NCBI RefSeq assembly: GCF_015679265.1
Contig: NZ_CP064942.1
Coordinates: 1,768,001-1,832,000, forward strand
DNA from: Pontivivens ytuae
GTDB lineage: Bacteria > Pseudomonadota > Alphaproteobacteria > Rhodobacterales > Rhodobacteraceae
Length of the DNA: 64,000 bases
Direction of reading: 5' to 3'
Below are positions 34,636 through 47,541 of the stretch, piece by piece; within the stretch, counting starts at the first letter, position 1; each line of letters opens with the position of its first letter. The position numbers and the translations under genes are program-made. The notes under the pieces were generated by a model. That model was not told the origin of the DNA. It saw only the letters and a list, made by a program, of their open reading frames with translations, and did not search any database.

Positions 34636-35243
34636 GCCTCGCCCCGCGTCAGGTGCGCATCGAGATAGGCGAGGCGGTCCTGGCCCCAGTAGACCTCGTG
34701 ATCCACGATATAGGTGGGCGCGCCGAAGACGTTGGAAGCCAGCGCCTCATCCGTGTTCCGCTCGAAGATGTCGAAGGCGCTCTGCAGATCGCGCTGCGCG
34801 ATGCCGCCGTCAAAACCCGCATCCTCCAGGCACTTCTCCACGACGCTTTCGTGGGAGATGTCCTTCTCCTCCGCCCAGCAGGCCTTGAGCAGATTGAAGC
34901 TGAGCTTGCCGACATCGCCGCCGGGATGCTCGTGGGAGAACTCCTGCGCGTAGATCACGGCGGCCACAGCCGGTTTCGGGTCGGTGGGCCAGTGGGCGGG
35001 GCGGGGGTTGATGGGCATGCCGTTCATCTTGGCGATCCGCGCAAGCTCCTGCAGGCGGTAGGCCTGGCGCGACTCGTGGCGCTTGGGCACCGGTGGCGTG
35101 CCGTGCGCGGCAAAGACGCGCATCAGATCGAAGGGCTTGTAGTTGATCTTCGCGTTGTGGCGCGCGGCGACCTCCTCCAGCCGCAGTCCGGCGAGGTAGG
35201 TGAAGGGCGAAAGGGGGAAAAGGTAGTAGTCGATCACGGCCAC
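34632..35243 (-). CDS. DsbA-family oxidoreductase / 2-hydroxychromene-2-carboxylate isomerase
   Basis: About 203 residues of the kappa-class GST/DsbA fold: [22 protein letters not shown] with the Ser/glutathione site in place of Cxx[17 protein letters not shown], and the cis-Pro region [22 protein letters not shown]. Homologues isomerise 2-hydroxychromene-2-carboxylate in naphthalene degradation, but most are of unknown role. The GTG at 35243 was chosen because AGGGAGG lies 8 nt upstream. An ATG at 35285 would add 14 residues and lacks a good ribosome binding site. No aromatic degradation genes are nearby. Confidence 0.85.
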   Translation of the reverse strand: MAVIDYYLFPLSPFTYLAGLRLEEVAARHNAKINYKPFDLMRVFAAHGTPPVPKRHESRQAYRLQELARIAKMNGMPINPRPAHWPTDPKPAVAAVIYAQEFSHEHPGGDVGKLSFNLLKACWAEEKDISHESVVEKCLEDAGFDGGIAQRDLQSAFDIFERNTDEALASNVFGAPTYIVDHEVYWGQDRLAYLDAHLTRGEA

Positions 35244-35375
35244 GGCGAAGGCCTCCCTGTCCTTGGTGTCATTGTCTGGCCACATAGGCTTTGCAGTGGT
35301 GTCGCACAGTGCTATTGCGCGGCGCAACAGCCGCCCGGTCGAGGACCCGCCATGCCGCCCAAGAGGACCGCTCCC

Positions 35376-36395
35376 ATGAAAGCCGACATCAACCTCAAAC
35401 TGATCTCCGGCAATGCCAACCGGACCCTGGCCGAAATTGTGGCCCGCCGCATGAGCGTCTATCGCGGCGCGCCGGTGACGCTCGCCAATGCGCGGGTGGA
35501 ACGGTTCAACGACAAGGAGATCTTCGTCGAGGTCTTCGATAATGTCCGCGACGAGGACATGTTCATCATCCAGTCGACGTCGAACCCGGCGAACGACAAC
35601 CTGATGGAGCTGCTCATCATGGCGGACGCGCTGCGCCGCTCCTCGGCCCAGCGGGTGACGGCGGTGATGCCGTATTTCGGCTATGCGCGGCAGGACCGGC
35701 GGACGGCGGCGCGCACGCCGATCTCGGCCAAGCTGGTGGCGAACCTGATCCACCAGGCGGGCGTCGACCGGGTACTGACGATGGACCTGCATGCGGGGCA
35801 GATCCAGGGCTTCTTCGACATTCCGGTGGACAACCTCTATGCCGCGCCGGTCTTCGCGCTCGACATCAAGGCGAACTTCCCGGATCTCGGCGAGGTGACG
35901 GTGGTCTCCCCGGATGTGGGCGGCGTGGCGCGGGCGCGGGAACTTGCCAAGCGGATCGGGGCGGGCCTCGCCATCGTGGACAAACGCCGCTCCAAGCCCG
36001 GCGAGATCGAGGAGATGATGATCATCGGGGACGTGAAGGACCGGACCTGTATCATCGTCGACGACATCTGCGACACGGCCGGCACGCTCTGCAAGGCGGC
36101 GGAGCTGTTGCAGAAGGAAGGCGGCGCGAAGGAGGTGCACGCCTATATCTCCCACGGGGTGCTGTCGGGGCCCGCGGTGGGCCGGATCGGGTCGTCGGTG
36201 CTCAAGTCACTGGTGGTGACGGACTCGATCGAGCAGCCGGCGCCGGTGCGGGAGGCCGCGAATATCCGCGTGGTGCCGATCGGGCCGATGTTCGCGCAGG
36301 CGATCCTCAACATCTCGAACGGGACGAGCGTAAGCTCGCTGTTCAAGGAAGAGACGCTGGGTCCGATCTACGAGGCGTTCTATCCGCTGGGGTGA
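35376..36395 (+). CDS. prs: Ribose-phosphate pyrophosphokinase
   Basis: 339-residue PRPP synthetase making 5-phosphoribosyl 1-diphosphate from ribose-5-phosphate and ATP. Motifs: [68 protein letters not shown], and the PRPP loop [21 protein letters not shown]. The ATG at 35376 has AGAGG 9 nt upstream; 35352 is an alternative. The protein is longer than the ~315 residues of E. coli Prs, as I recall for alphaproteobacterial forms. Confidence 0.96.
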   Translation: MKADINLKLISGNANRTLAEIVARRMSVYRGAPVTLANARVERFNDKEIFVEVFDNVRDEDMFIIQSTSNPANDNLMELLIMADALRRSSAQRVTAVMPYFGYARQDRRTAARTPISAKLVANLIHQAGVDRVLTMDLHAGQIQGFFDIPVDNLYAAPVFALDIKANFPDLGEVTVVSPDVGGVARARELAKRIGAGLAIVDKRRSKPGEIEEMMIIGDVKDRTCIIVDDICDTAGTLCKAAELLQKEGGAKEVHAYISHGVLSGPAVGRIGSSVLKSLVVTDSIEQPAPVREAANIRVVPIGPMFAQAILNISNGTSVSSLFKEETLGPIYEAFYPLG

Positions 36396-36422
36396 CGTGT
36401 GGCGCTATCTTCGGGCGTGGAG

Positions 36423-36445
36423 ATGCTCCGGTCGAGCCGGAGCAT
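36423..36445. repeat. Type III palindromic repeat variant
   Basis: ATGCTCCGG-TCGAG-CCGGAGCAT, a compensated variant (both arms changed) of the ATCCTCGGG-TCGAG-CCCGAGGAT unit at 30054. It lies 28 bp after prs. The rest of the 314-bp gap 36396-36709 shows no gene or other feature. Confidence 0.75.
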
Positions 36446-36709
36446 GACGGTTTGGCACAGTGGGTCGTGAGGGGTGTCATACCGCCCGGAATTAAGCCGA
36501 AGGCGCCGGGCGAGCGCCTGCCCGTCCCGGCGGGCTGGCACTTTGCAGTGGGGCGCCTTGATCGCAGCCAGCACTGACTTTGCTGAGATAAAGTGCGTCG
36601 CTCGAAGGTCACAGCGCCATCCCACGGGCAGGCGCGCGCCCGGCTTACGTTTCGTTAACGGAGATGAACGGCGGCTTAGGCTTGTTCGCTGCTGGTCAGA
36701 GGCAGGGCC

Positions 36710-37060
36710 TCACACGTCCCACGTTTCTTCCGGATCGCCCAGGGTGCCGATGGCTTGCCAGCGGAGGCCGAGGCGGGCGATGCGGGTGTCTTCCCAGATG
36801 TCGGCGGCGATCGTGAAGCCGTCCGCTGCTACGGCCTCCACACGCAGGTTCAGGCGCAGATAGGCGGCGTTGTGGGCGTCGATCAGGGTGGGGGAGACGG
36901 TGACGGAAGGAGCGTCCTCGAAGCTCTCGGAGAAGAAGACCTTCTTCTCGACAGTCCGCTCTCCGGTGCCGCTCCACATCTCCGTCTCCGCCTCGAAGTG
37001 ATCGAAGAGAAGTACGAAGCCGTCCTCGACGCCGATCGGGGTGCTGCTGAACCGTTTCAT
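36710..37060 (-). CDS. H-type lectin domain protein
   Basis: 116 residues, all of it one H-type lectin domain (PF09458 pattern): MWSGTGERTVEKKVFFSE, APSVTVSPTLIDAHNAAYLRLNL, VAADGFTIAADIWEDTRIARLGLRWQAIG. The fold is best known from discoidin and snail agglutinin, where it binds GalNAc-type sugars. No signal peptide is present, so the protein is predicted cytoplasmic. It lies directly downstream of the atp operon but past its terminator. The ATG at 37060 starts the conserved region. Function in bacteria unknown. Confidence 0.8.
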   Translation of the reverse strand: MKRFSSTPIGVEDGFVLLFDHFEAETEMWSGTGERTVEKKVFFSESFEDAPSVTVSPTLIDAHNAAYLRLNLRVEAVAADGFTIAADIWEDTRIARLGLRWQAIGTLGDPEETWDV

Positions 37061-37114
37061 GGGGCGAGCCTTGCAGAAGGCACCCCCGAGGTCGAGTGAC
37101 GGGGCGCACACAGG

Positions 37115-37144
37115 AAAAGGGCCCGCACCTTTCGGCACGGGCCC
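37115..37144 (-). terminator. Terminator of the atp operon
   Basis: GGGCCCG (37119-37125) pairs with CGGGCCC (37138-37144) around a 12-nt loop. Read leftward the hairpin is followed by TTTTCCTG. It lies 22 bp after atpC. Confidence 0.85.
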
Positions 37145-37166
37145 CTTCGCACAAAGAAACGCCGGA

Positions 37167-37565
37167 TCAGAGACCGAGCTGCTGCTTGAGGAAGCGCGCG
37201 TGGTTCACGCGCTGGTTCAGCGTGATCTTCTGATCGTCGGCGCAGTCGAGCGCGGCCTTCTCGGCCTCGTCGATCACGCGGTCGATCCAGTCGGTGGTGC
37301 AGCCGTCGCGGGAGGTCGCCTGCTCGACCAGCACCGACACACCCTCCGGCCCGATCTCGGCGAAGCCGTTGCTCACGACGTAATCGTGCGACTGCCCGTT
37401 CTCGGTCACGGTGAGGAAGCCCGGCCGCAGCAGGGTGAGCACCGGGGCATGGTTCGGCATCACCGTCATCTCCCCCTCCTCACCGTGGATCTGGACCTTC
37501 TCGACCTGGGCGGAGTGCAGGCTCCGCTCAGGGCTGACGAGGTCGAACTGCATGGTGTCGGCCAT
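37167..37565 (-). CDS. atpC: ATP synthase F1 subunit epsilon
   Basis: 132 residues: MQFDLVSPERSLHSAQVEKVQIHGEEGEMTVMPNHAPVLTLLRPGFLTV is the N-terminal beta-sandwich, with the family's GxxGxxTVxPxHxP motif. A short helical C-terminal part follows (ALDCADDQKITLNQRVNHARFLKQQLGL). It is part of the central stalk and regulates ATPase activity. Last gene of the leftward atpHAGDC operon; 9 bp after atpD. Confidence 0.96.
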   Translation of the reverse strand: MADTMQFDLVSPERSLHSAQVEKVQIHGEEGEMTVMPNHAPVLTLLRPGFLTVTENGQSHDYVVSNGFAEIGPEGVSVLVEQATSRDGCTTDWIDRVIDEAEKAALDCADDQKITLNQRVNHARFLKQQLGL

Positions 37566-37574
37566 GATGCCCCC

Positions 37575-39020
<1,446 letters not shown>

Positions 39021-39893
39021 TTAGAGCGCCTCGGCGCCCGCAATGATTTCGATGAGTTCCGTCGTGATCGCGGCCTGGCGCGAACGGTTGTACTCGATTG
39101 TCAGCTTGTCGATCATCTCGCCCGCGTTGCGCGTCGCGTTGTCCATGGCGGTCATCCGCGCGCCCTGCTCGGAGGCGGCGTTTTCCAGGAGCGCCCGGAA
39201 TATCTGCGTTGCGACCGAGCGCGGCAGCAGGTCGGCGAGGATCGCCTCTTCCTCCGGCTCGTAGTCGTAGAGCGCGCTGGCCGGATCGACCTCGCCCTCG
39301 ACCTGCGCGGGGATGATCTGCTGCGCGGTGGGGCGCTGCGTGATCACGTTCTCGAACGCACCGTAGAACACGGTGGCCACGTCAAACTCGCCCGCGTTGA
39401 AGCGGGACAGCACGTTGTCCGCGATCTCGGCCGCGTTGTCGTAGCCGACGCGCTTCACGTCGCTGAGGTCGATGTGATCGATCAACAGATCGCGCCGGTC
39501 CCGGCGGAGCTGTTCGCGCCCTTTCTTGCCGACGGTGACGATCTTGACCGTCTTGCCCTCGCCCAGCAGCCGCTGGATGTGCTGGCGGGCAAGCTTCACG
39601 ATGTTGGAGTTGAAGCCGCCGCACAGCCCCCGCTCCGCCGTCGCGACAATCAGCAGGTGGACCTCCTCCTTGCCGGTTCCGCGCAGCAGGAGCGGCGCGG
39701 TGGCGCTGTCCTTGGCGCCCGCGGCAAGGTTGCCCAGCACCGCCTCCATGCGCTCGGCATAGGGTCGGGCCATTTCGGCTGCTTCCTGCGCGCGGCGCAG
39801 CTTCGCCGCGGCGACCATCTGCATCGCCTTCGTGATCTTCCGGGTCGACTTGACGGAGTCGATCCGGTTTTTCAGGTCCTTGAGGCTCGGCAT
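39021..39893 (-). CDS. atpG: ATP synthase F1 subunit gamma
   Basis: 290-residue central rotor subunit. N-terminal coiled-coil helix [38 protein letters not shown] is diagnostic, as are the Rossmann-like centre ([19 protein letters not shown]) and the C-terminal helix ([46 protein letters not shown]). Between atpA and atpD as usual. Confidence 0.98.
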   Translation of the reverse strand: MPSLKDLKNRIDSVKSTRKITKAMQMVAAAKLRRAQEAAEMARPYAERMEAVLGNLAAGAKDSATAPLLLRGTGKEEVHLLIVATAERGLCGGFNSNIVKLARQHIQRLLGEGKTVKIVTVGKKGREQLRRDRRDLLIDHIDLSDVKRVGYDNAAEIADNVLSRFNAGEFDVATVFYGAFENVITQRPTAQQIIPAQVEGEVDPASALYDYEPEEEAILADLLPRSVATQIFRALLENAASEQGARMTAMDNATRNAGEMIDKLTIEYNRSRQAAITTELIEIIAGAEAL

Positions 39894-39918
39894 ATGCCTT
39901 GCTCCCCCCTATTCCGGA

Positions 39919-42017
<2,099 letters not shown>

Positions 42018-42249
42018 GGGGCACCCCTTCCTTAGGCGGACCGCCGGACATGGCAAAAGGCCCGCAGTGGTTCATGACCGGCCGGAACGGCGGCCTGCGG
42101 ATGAAACTGCGCGGGTGATAGCAGAGGTGTTGCGACCACGCAATATGCCCGGGCGGGAAGTCGCCGACGGATGAAATTGTTCTTTTTCAGATGGTTAGCT
42201 ATGCTCCTGCGACATATAGGCAGAAAGTCGCGGGGCGAAACGCGGTATT

Positions 42250-43056
42250 TCACCGGACGGGATGAGGGCGAATCCCGCGTTCCTGCGCGGGGCTGACCAG
42301 ACCGGCCCGCCCGGGCGACGGCTTGGGCTGCGGTGCGGCCAGTCCGCCGAGGAGCGCGATGGGGCTGCGGGCCTCCTTCTTCGGGCCGCGCGGCAGGGCG
42401 TGGACCTGCTTGACCGCCTCCACGATCAGCGCGCCGCCGAGGCGGTAGGCCTTGAGCCGCCGGCCCAGCCGCTCCGCCCCGCCCTGCATCCGGATGAGGA
42501 AGCGGCGGTGGGAGGGCGGCATGTAGAGCGCGGCCGTGTGCTCCTCCGGCTCGAAGCGATGAGTGCGCAGTTGCGCGTCGAGCTGGCCGAAGCTGTAGGG
42601 GCGTCCGTGGCCGAACGGTGTGACGTCGCGCTGCGCCCAGATACCGGTGCGGTTCGGCACGATGAAGACGACACGGCCGCCGGGGGCGAGGACCCGCCAG
42701 ATCTCCTCCAACAGCGCGCCGGGTCGCTCGCAGGTCTCGAGCCCGTGGGCGACAATGATCCGGTCGATAGAGGCGGCCTGCATGGGCCAGTGCGTCTCCT
42801 CCACCAGGGCGGAGAGGTTGGGCTGCCCGGCGGGCCAGGCCATGACGCCCTGCGGTGCGGGCATGAAGCTCATCACCCGCTCCGCCTCGCCGAGGAACGG
42901 GCGCAGGAACGGGGCGGCGAAGCCGAAGCCCACGACGCTCTGCCCGCTCACATCGGGCCAGAGGGTGCGCAGGCTGCGCTGGAGGGCCGACTGCGCACCG
43001 CGACCCAGCCGCGTGCGGTAGTAGAAGGCCTTCAGGTCCACGACATCGAGATGCAT
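42250..43056 (-). CDS. SAM-dependent methyltransferase (class I)
   Basis: 268 residues resembling Methyltransf_11-type enzymes. The glycine-rich motif I is atypical (VVGFGFAAPFLRPFL), motif II/post-I region is DRIIVAHGLETCERPGALLEEIWRVLAPGGRVVFIVPNRTG, with RPYSFGQLDAQLRTHRFEPEEHTAALY later. A basic, Pro-rich tail ends the protein. It is divergent from gloB (64-bp gap), as in other alphaproteobacteria where a methyltransferase adjoins hydroxyacylglutathione hydrolase. Substrate unknown. The 193-bp gap to atpH shows no clear motif. Confidence 0.88.
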   Translation of the reverse strand: MHLDVVDLKAFYYRTRLGRGAQSALQRSLRTLWPDVSGQSVVGFGFAAPFLRPFLGEAERVMSFMPAPQGVMAWPAGQPNLSALVEETHWPMQAASIDRIIVAHGLETCERPGALLEEIWRVLAPGGRVVFIVPNRTGIWAQRDVTPFGHGRPYSFGQLDAQLRTHRFEPEEHTAALYMPPSHRRFLIRMQGGAERLGRRLKAYRLGGALIVEAVKQVHALPRGPKKEARSPIALLGGLAAPQPKPSPGRAGLVSPAQERGIRPHPVR

Positions 43057-43120
43057 TGCCTTAGATCGCCCGATGAACCAACGTCACACGCGACCCTAAT
43101 TCAGGACGGAGCCCCGCACC

Positions 43121-43888
43121 ATGGCCCTCGACATCCAGACCGTGCCCTGCCTTTCGGATAACTACGCCTACGTGCTGCGGGATGCGGGAACGGGGACGGT
43201 CGCCGTGGTCGACGTGCCGGAGGCCGCGCCGCTGATCGAGGTGCTGGAGACGCGGGGGCTGGGTCTCGACCTGATCCTGATCACCCATCACCACGACGAC
43301 CACATCGCGGGGGTCGATGAGCTGCGCTCGAAGTATGGCGCGAAGGTCGTGGGGGCGAAGGCCGACGCGCACCGCCTGCCCCGGCTCGACGTGGCAGTGG
43401 AAGAGGGCGACACGGTCGAGGTCGGCGGCAGCGCGGGCCGGGTGATGGACGTGTCAGGCCACACGGTGGGGCACATCGCCTACCACTTCGCGGACAGCGA
43501 CGCGGTGTTCTCCGCCGACAGCCTGATGGCTTTGGGCTGCGGGCGGCTGTTCGAGGGGGACGGGCCGATGATGTGGAAAAGCATGGAGAAGTTCATCGCC
43601 TTGCCCGACTCCACCATTGTCTATTCCGGACACGAGTACACGCAGTCGAACGCGAAGTTCGCGCTGAGCATCGAGAGCGGGAATGCGGATCTGAAGGCGC
43701 GGGCCGAGCGGATCGACGCGGCACGGGCGAACGGCCAGCCGACGGTGCCCTCCTCGCTGGCCGAGGAGAAGGCGACCAATCCGTTCCTGCGCGCCCATGT
43801 GGACAGCGTGAAGGAGGCGGTCGGGATGGTAGGCGCAGATGCAGCAGCGGTTTTCACCGAGGTCCGCAAGCGGAAGGACAACTTCTGA
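43121..43888 (+). CDS. gloB: Hydroxyacylglutathione hydrolase (glyoxalase II)
   Basis: 255-residue metallo-beta-lactamase-fold enzyme that hydrolyses S-lactoylglutathione to lactate and glutathione, completing methylglyoxal detoxification. The dinuclear metal site is THHHDDHIAG, with further ligands in VSGHTVGHIAYHFADSDAVFSADSL and VYSGHEYTQSNAKFAL. The C-terminal glutathione-binding region ends VFTEVRKRKDNF. A type II repeat starts 12 bp after the stop. Confidence 0.97.
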   Translation: MALDIQTVPCLSDNYAYVLRDAGTGTVAVVDVPEAAPLIEVLETRGLGLDLILITHHHDDHIAGVDELRSKYGAKVVGAKADAHRLPRLDVAVEEGDTVEVGGSAGRVMDVSGHTVGHIAYHFADSDAVFSADSLMALGCGRLFEGDGPMMWKSMEKFIALPDSTIVYSGHEYTQSNAKFALSIESGNADLKARAERIDAARANGQPTVPSSLAEEKATNPFLRAHVDSVKEAVGMVGADAAAVFTEVRKRKDNF

Positions 43889-43900
43889 GCGCAGAGAGCC

Positions 43901-44136
43901 GCGCCCGACCTGGGGGGCGCTTGCAGTCGGGTGCTGAAAGGTCCGGGACCTCAAGCATCGACGGCGCTTAAACGATGAACGACATCGCCAACGCGCCCTC
44001 GGGGGGGGGGTCGGGCGCGGCCCGGCCTGTCAGCTGGGCGCGAGGGTAGTGTGATGCACCACCACCCCGGACCTGATCCGGGGTCTTTTGCTACCGAGCG
44101 CTTCGTTCTGAACGGTCCCGGCACTTCGGCCGGGAC
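43901..44136. repeat. Composite type II + type I palindromic repeat
   Basis: GCGCCC...GGGCGC (43901-43920), CGCGCCC...GGGCGCG enclosing a run of ten G (44001-44010), CCCCGGA...TCCGGGG (44065-44083), and GTCCCGGC...GCCGGGAC (44115-44136). The order type II then type I matches 23071-23311. Fills the 259-bp gap between gloB and the DUF3422 gene. Confidence 0.85.
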
Positions 44137-44147
44137 GGTGGGTATCG

Positions 44148-45461
44148 CTATCCTGCGTCCGTTCCACGCTCCAGGCGTTTGCGCATGCGGCGCAGGAGGG
44201 TCCAGACGAGGATGACGACGGGGGGTGTGATGAGGGCGAGGACGGTGCCTTCGCCCAAGCCCACCGACGCGCCCAGGGGTTCGACGACATAGGCCACCAG
44301 CCCGACCGCGTAGTAGCTGATCGCGACGACCGACAGGCCCTCGACCGTCTGCTGGAGGCGGAGTTGCATCGCCGCGCGGTTGTTCATGCTCAGCAGCAGG
44401 TCGGCGTTCTGCCGGGCGAGGCCCACGTCGACGCGGGTGCGCAGGAGGTTCGCCGCACGCTCCGTCCGCTGGGCGAGGCCGACGAGGCGGCGCTCGGCGC
44501 TTTCACAGGTGCGCATCGCAGGCTCGAAGCGGCGCATCATGAACTCGCCGAAGGTCTGGCGACCGGAGACGCGCTCCTCCCGCATGACCTTGATGCGCTG
44601 GTTGACGATGGCGGCGTAGGCGCCGCGGGCGCCGAAGCGGAAGGCGGTGTCGGCACCGATGCGCTCGATCTCCGCCGACATGGCGAGGAGGCGGTCGAGC
44701 GTCTCGGCATCCTCGCCGTCATGGCCGGACATCTCGGCGACGAGGCTGGAGAGATCCTTGTCGAGCTCGATGACCTTGGCGGCCACCTCGCGGCCCGTGG
44801 GCAGGGCGAGGAGCGCGGCGGTCTTGTAGGTCTCGATCTCCAAGAGGCGCTGGACGATGCGGCCCGTGCGCTGCGCCCCGATCCCCTTGGCAAGCAGGAC
44901 GGCCATGCGGATATGGCCGCTCTCCTGCATCCGGAAATCGCTGACGATCATCGCGGCATCGTCGACGACGCGGCTGACCGACAGGCTCTCGTTGGAGAAA
45001 TGATCAGAGAGGCCGTCGGCGAGGCGCGCCTCGGCCTCGGCCATGTCGGCGACCTGCTCGACCCGCACGAGGGCGGACGTGAGCAGCGTACCCGGCGCGC
45101 TCGCCAGCCAATCCTCCGGGAACATCGCGAAGAGTTCCCCGGAATAGGGCCGGTCGCCGAGGCCGTCGGTGAAGAGGGTGTAGGTCATGAACTCCGTGTG
45201 CCGCTCCCATTTCAGGAACGCGCGACCGACGGGGCCGGACCAGTGATTGGCACCGGGCGCGGGATGCTGCGCGCCGAAGCGGTCGAGGAGCGCGCGCAGA
45301 TGGGCGCGGTCGGCCTCGGGGTCCCGCTCCGCCCCACCCTCGGACATGACGGCGACATGCGCGGCGCGGGCGGGCGCGCGCAGGCTCGGGAACGGGCGCG
45401 CGTGCAGCTCATTTGAGAGCGCTACGCGGTCGGGATGGTCGGTCAGGGCGGTGAGGCTCAT
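44148..45461 (-). CDS. DUF3422-family membrane protein
   Basis: 437 residues. The N-terminal section (HPDRVALSNELHARPFPSLRAPARAAHVAVMS) is the hallmark of DUF3422. A long helical middle with likely coiled coil (about residues 190-360) leads to two C-terminal membrane segments (LSVVAISYYAVGLVAYVVEPL and VLALITPPVVILVWTLL) and a basic tail. The topology recalls CorA-like or DUF2254-like membrane proteins, but function is unknown. It follows mutL on the same strand after 68 bp. Confidence 0.88.
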   Translation of the reverse strand: MSLTALTDHPDRVALSNELHARPFPSLRAPARAAHVAVMSEGGAERDPEADRAHLRALLDRFGAQHPAPGANHWSGPVGRAFLKWERHTEFMTYTLFTDGLGDRPYSGELFAMFPEDWLASAPGTLLTSALVRVEQVADMAEAEARLADGLSDHFSNESLSVSRVVDDAAMIVSDFRMQESGHIRMAVLLAKGIGAQRTGRIVQRLLEIETYKTAALLALPTGREVAAKVIELDKDLSSLVAEMSGHDGEDAETLDRLLAMSAEIERIGADTAFRFGARGAYAAIVNQRIKVMREERVSGRQTFGEFMMRRFEPAMRTCESAERRLVGLAQRTERAANLLRTRVDVGLARQNADLLLSMNNRAAMQLRLQQTVEGLSVVAISYYAVGLVAYVVEPLGASVGLGEGTVLALITPPVVILVWTLLRRMRKRLERGTDAG

Positions 45462-45529
45462 CGGCGCGTCCCGTTGTGGCGGTTGCGCACAATGGTTGCG
45501 CAGAGCGCGCGAAACTCAAGTGCGGCGGC

Positions 45530-47350
45530 TCAGCGCCCGAACAGACGCTCGATGTCGGAGAGCTTCAGCTCCACGTAGGTGGGCCGACCGTGGTTGCACT
45601 GGCCGGAGAAGGGGGTGGCCTCCATCTCCCGCAACAGCGCGTTCATCTCCTCGGCCTGCATCCGGCGGCCGGTGCGGACCGAGCCGTGACAGGCGACGCG
45701 GGACAGGATGGCGTCGATCCGCTCGGCGATGGCGCGGGTTTCACCCTTGTCCACAAGCTCGTCGAGCACGTCGCGCAGGATGGCGGCCCCGTCGGCCTGG
45801 CCGAGCAGCGCGGGGATCGACTGGACCGCGATGGCGGAGGGGCCGAAGGGCTCGATGGCGAGGCCAAGGGCGGCTAGGCCCTCGGCCACGGCGAGCAGGC
45901 GGTCGCGGTCGGAGGTGGAGAGCTCCACGATGTCGGGGATCAGCAGCGCCTGCGACGCCACGCCGCGTTCGGCGTACTGGGTCTTGAGCCGCTCGTAGAC
46001 GAGGCGTTCGTGCGCCGCGTGGGCATCGACGAGGACCATGCCGTCGGCAGTCTGGGCGACGATCCAGTTCTCGTGCAGGTGCGCGCGGGCGACGCCGAGG
46101 GGATGCTCGGCGGGGGCCTCGGGCGTTTCGTCGATGACCTCCGGTTCGACGCGGGCGCTGGACCAGCCCGGGGCCGCTTCGGCGAAGCCTTCCGGCGCCT
46201 GCGCCTGGTAGGACGCGGTGCGGGCGCCGAGGGAGGGGCGATCCATCTGGTAGACCGGCGCCGTCGGGCCTGGGCGGATCGCACCGAGGGTCGCGTCGGA
46301 GACGGTGGAGGAGGCGCGGTGCCCTGCCCCGGCCAGCGCGTGTTTCAGCGCGGAGACGATGAGGCCGCGGGCAAGGCCCGGCTCGCGGAAGCGGACCTCG
46401 GTCTTGGCGGGGTGCACGTTCACATCCACACGTTCCGGTGGGCAGGTGAGGAAGAGGACGGCGGCGGGGTGGCGGTCGCGGGAGAGCACGTCGGCATAGG
46501 CGGCGCGGAGGGCGCCGACCAGCACCTTGTCCCGGACCGGACGGCCGTTGACGAAGAGGAACTGGGTAACAGCCGCGCCGCGTGAGTAAGTCGGCAGAGC
46601 CGCGAAGCCTGTGAGGCGGATGCCCTCGCGCTCCGCCTCGATCTCCAGCGCGTTGGCGCGGAAGTCGCGGCCGAGCACGGCCTCCATCCGACTCGCCGCA
46701 TCGCCCCGCTCGGCGGAGAAGGTGACGCGCCCTTCGCCGCCGCCAGACACGTCGCGCAGGGTGAAGGAGACGGCGGGGGCGGCGAGTGACAGGCGTTTGA
46801 TGACCTCGGAGATCGCCTGCATCTCTGCCCGGTCCGTGCGCAGGAACTTCAGCCGGGCGGGCGTGGCATGGAAGAGGTCGCGAACCTCGACCACGGTGCC
46901 GGAGCGCAGGGTGCAGGGGGCGACGGGCTCCATCGTGCCACCGCTCACGCGGATCTCCCACGCCTCCGCATCTGCCGTGCGGCTCGCGATGCGCAGGCGG
47001 GCAACCGCGCCGATGGAGGGCAGCGCCTCGCCCCGGAAACCGAAGGAGCGGATGTTGATGAGGTCGTCGCCGTCGAGCTTCGACGTGGCATGGCGGCTAA
47101 GCGCCAGCGCCAGTTCGTCCTTCGGAATGCCGTGGCCATCGTCGGTGACGCGGATCAGGGTCTTGCCGCCCTCGGCCACCGCGATCTCGATGCGCGTGGC
47201 ACCGGCGTCGAGCGCGTTCTCCACCAGCTCCTTCACCGCGCTCGCCGGCCGTTCGACGACCTCCCCGGCGGCGATCCGGTTCGATGCGCGGGCGTCAAGC
47301 TGGCGGATCGCACGGCGTTCGGAGCTTATGTTGCGGTCGAGATGCGTCAT
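45530..47350 (-). CDS. mutL: DNA mismatch repair protein MutL
   Basis: 606 residues. The GHKL ATPase domain has [43 protein letters not shown], and the [19 protein letters not shown] lid ([18 protein letters not shown]). The C-terminal endonuclease domain has the metal motif [16 protein letters not shown] (DQHAxxExxxxE type) and the terminal [25 protein letters not shown]. It is therefore a nicking-type MutL. The ATG at 47350 is 10 residues before the conserved start. Divergent from pntA. No mutS nearby. Confidence 0.97.
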   Translation of the reverse strand: MTHLDRNISSERRAIRQLDARASNRIAAGEVVERPASAVKELVENALDAGATRIEIAVAEGGKTLIRVTDDGHGIPKDELALALSRHATSKLDGDDLINIRSFGFRGEALPSIGAVARLRIASRTADAEAWEIRVSGGTMEPVAPCTLRSGTVVEVRDLFHATPARLKFLRTDRAEMQAISEVIKRLSLAAPAVSFTLRDVSGGGEGRVTFSAERGDAASRMEAVLGRDFRANALEIEAEREGIRLTGFAALPTYSRGAAVTQFLFVNGRPVRDKVLVGALRAAYADVLSRDRHPAAVLFLTCPPERVDVNVHPAKTEVRFREPGLARGLIVSALKHALAGAGHRASSTVSDATLGAIRPGPTAPVYQMDRPSLGARTASYQAQAPEGFAEAAPGWSSARVEPEVIDETPEAPAEHPLGVARAHLHENWIVAQTADGMVLVDAHAAHERLVYERLKTQYAERGVASQALLIPDIVELSTSDRDRLLAVAEGLAALGLAIEPFGPSAIAVQSIPALLGQADGAAILRDVLDELVDKGETRAIAERIDAILSRVACHGSVRTGRRMQAEEMNALLREMEATPFSGQCNHGRPTYVELKLSDIERLFGR

Positions 47351-47541
47351 GCCACTAGGGATAGCATCTCGGCAGCGAGTCGCCCACCCGAAAGCTGCGC
47401 GAAAGAACCGGAATATCTGCCCCAGCGTAACTGATAAGAATATTTCGCCTTGACGCTGCGGCGCAGCATTTCTTGACTTCCCAGTCGCAGGACCACGTGT
47501 CATGCACGACGACGACCATGCCTTTCCAAGGGAGGAGCCCC

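Noticed and set aside
47455..47467. GCTGCG-G-CGCAGC inverted repeat upstream of pntA as an operator
   Set aside because: Short GC-rich palindromes are frequent in this composition; there is no second copy or known regulator to support it.
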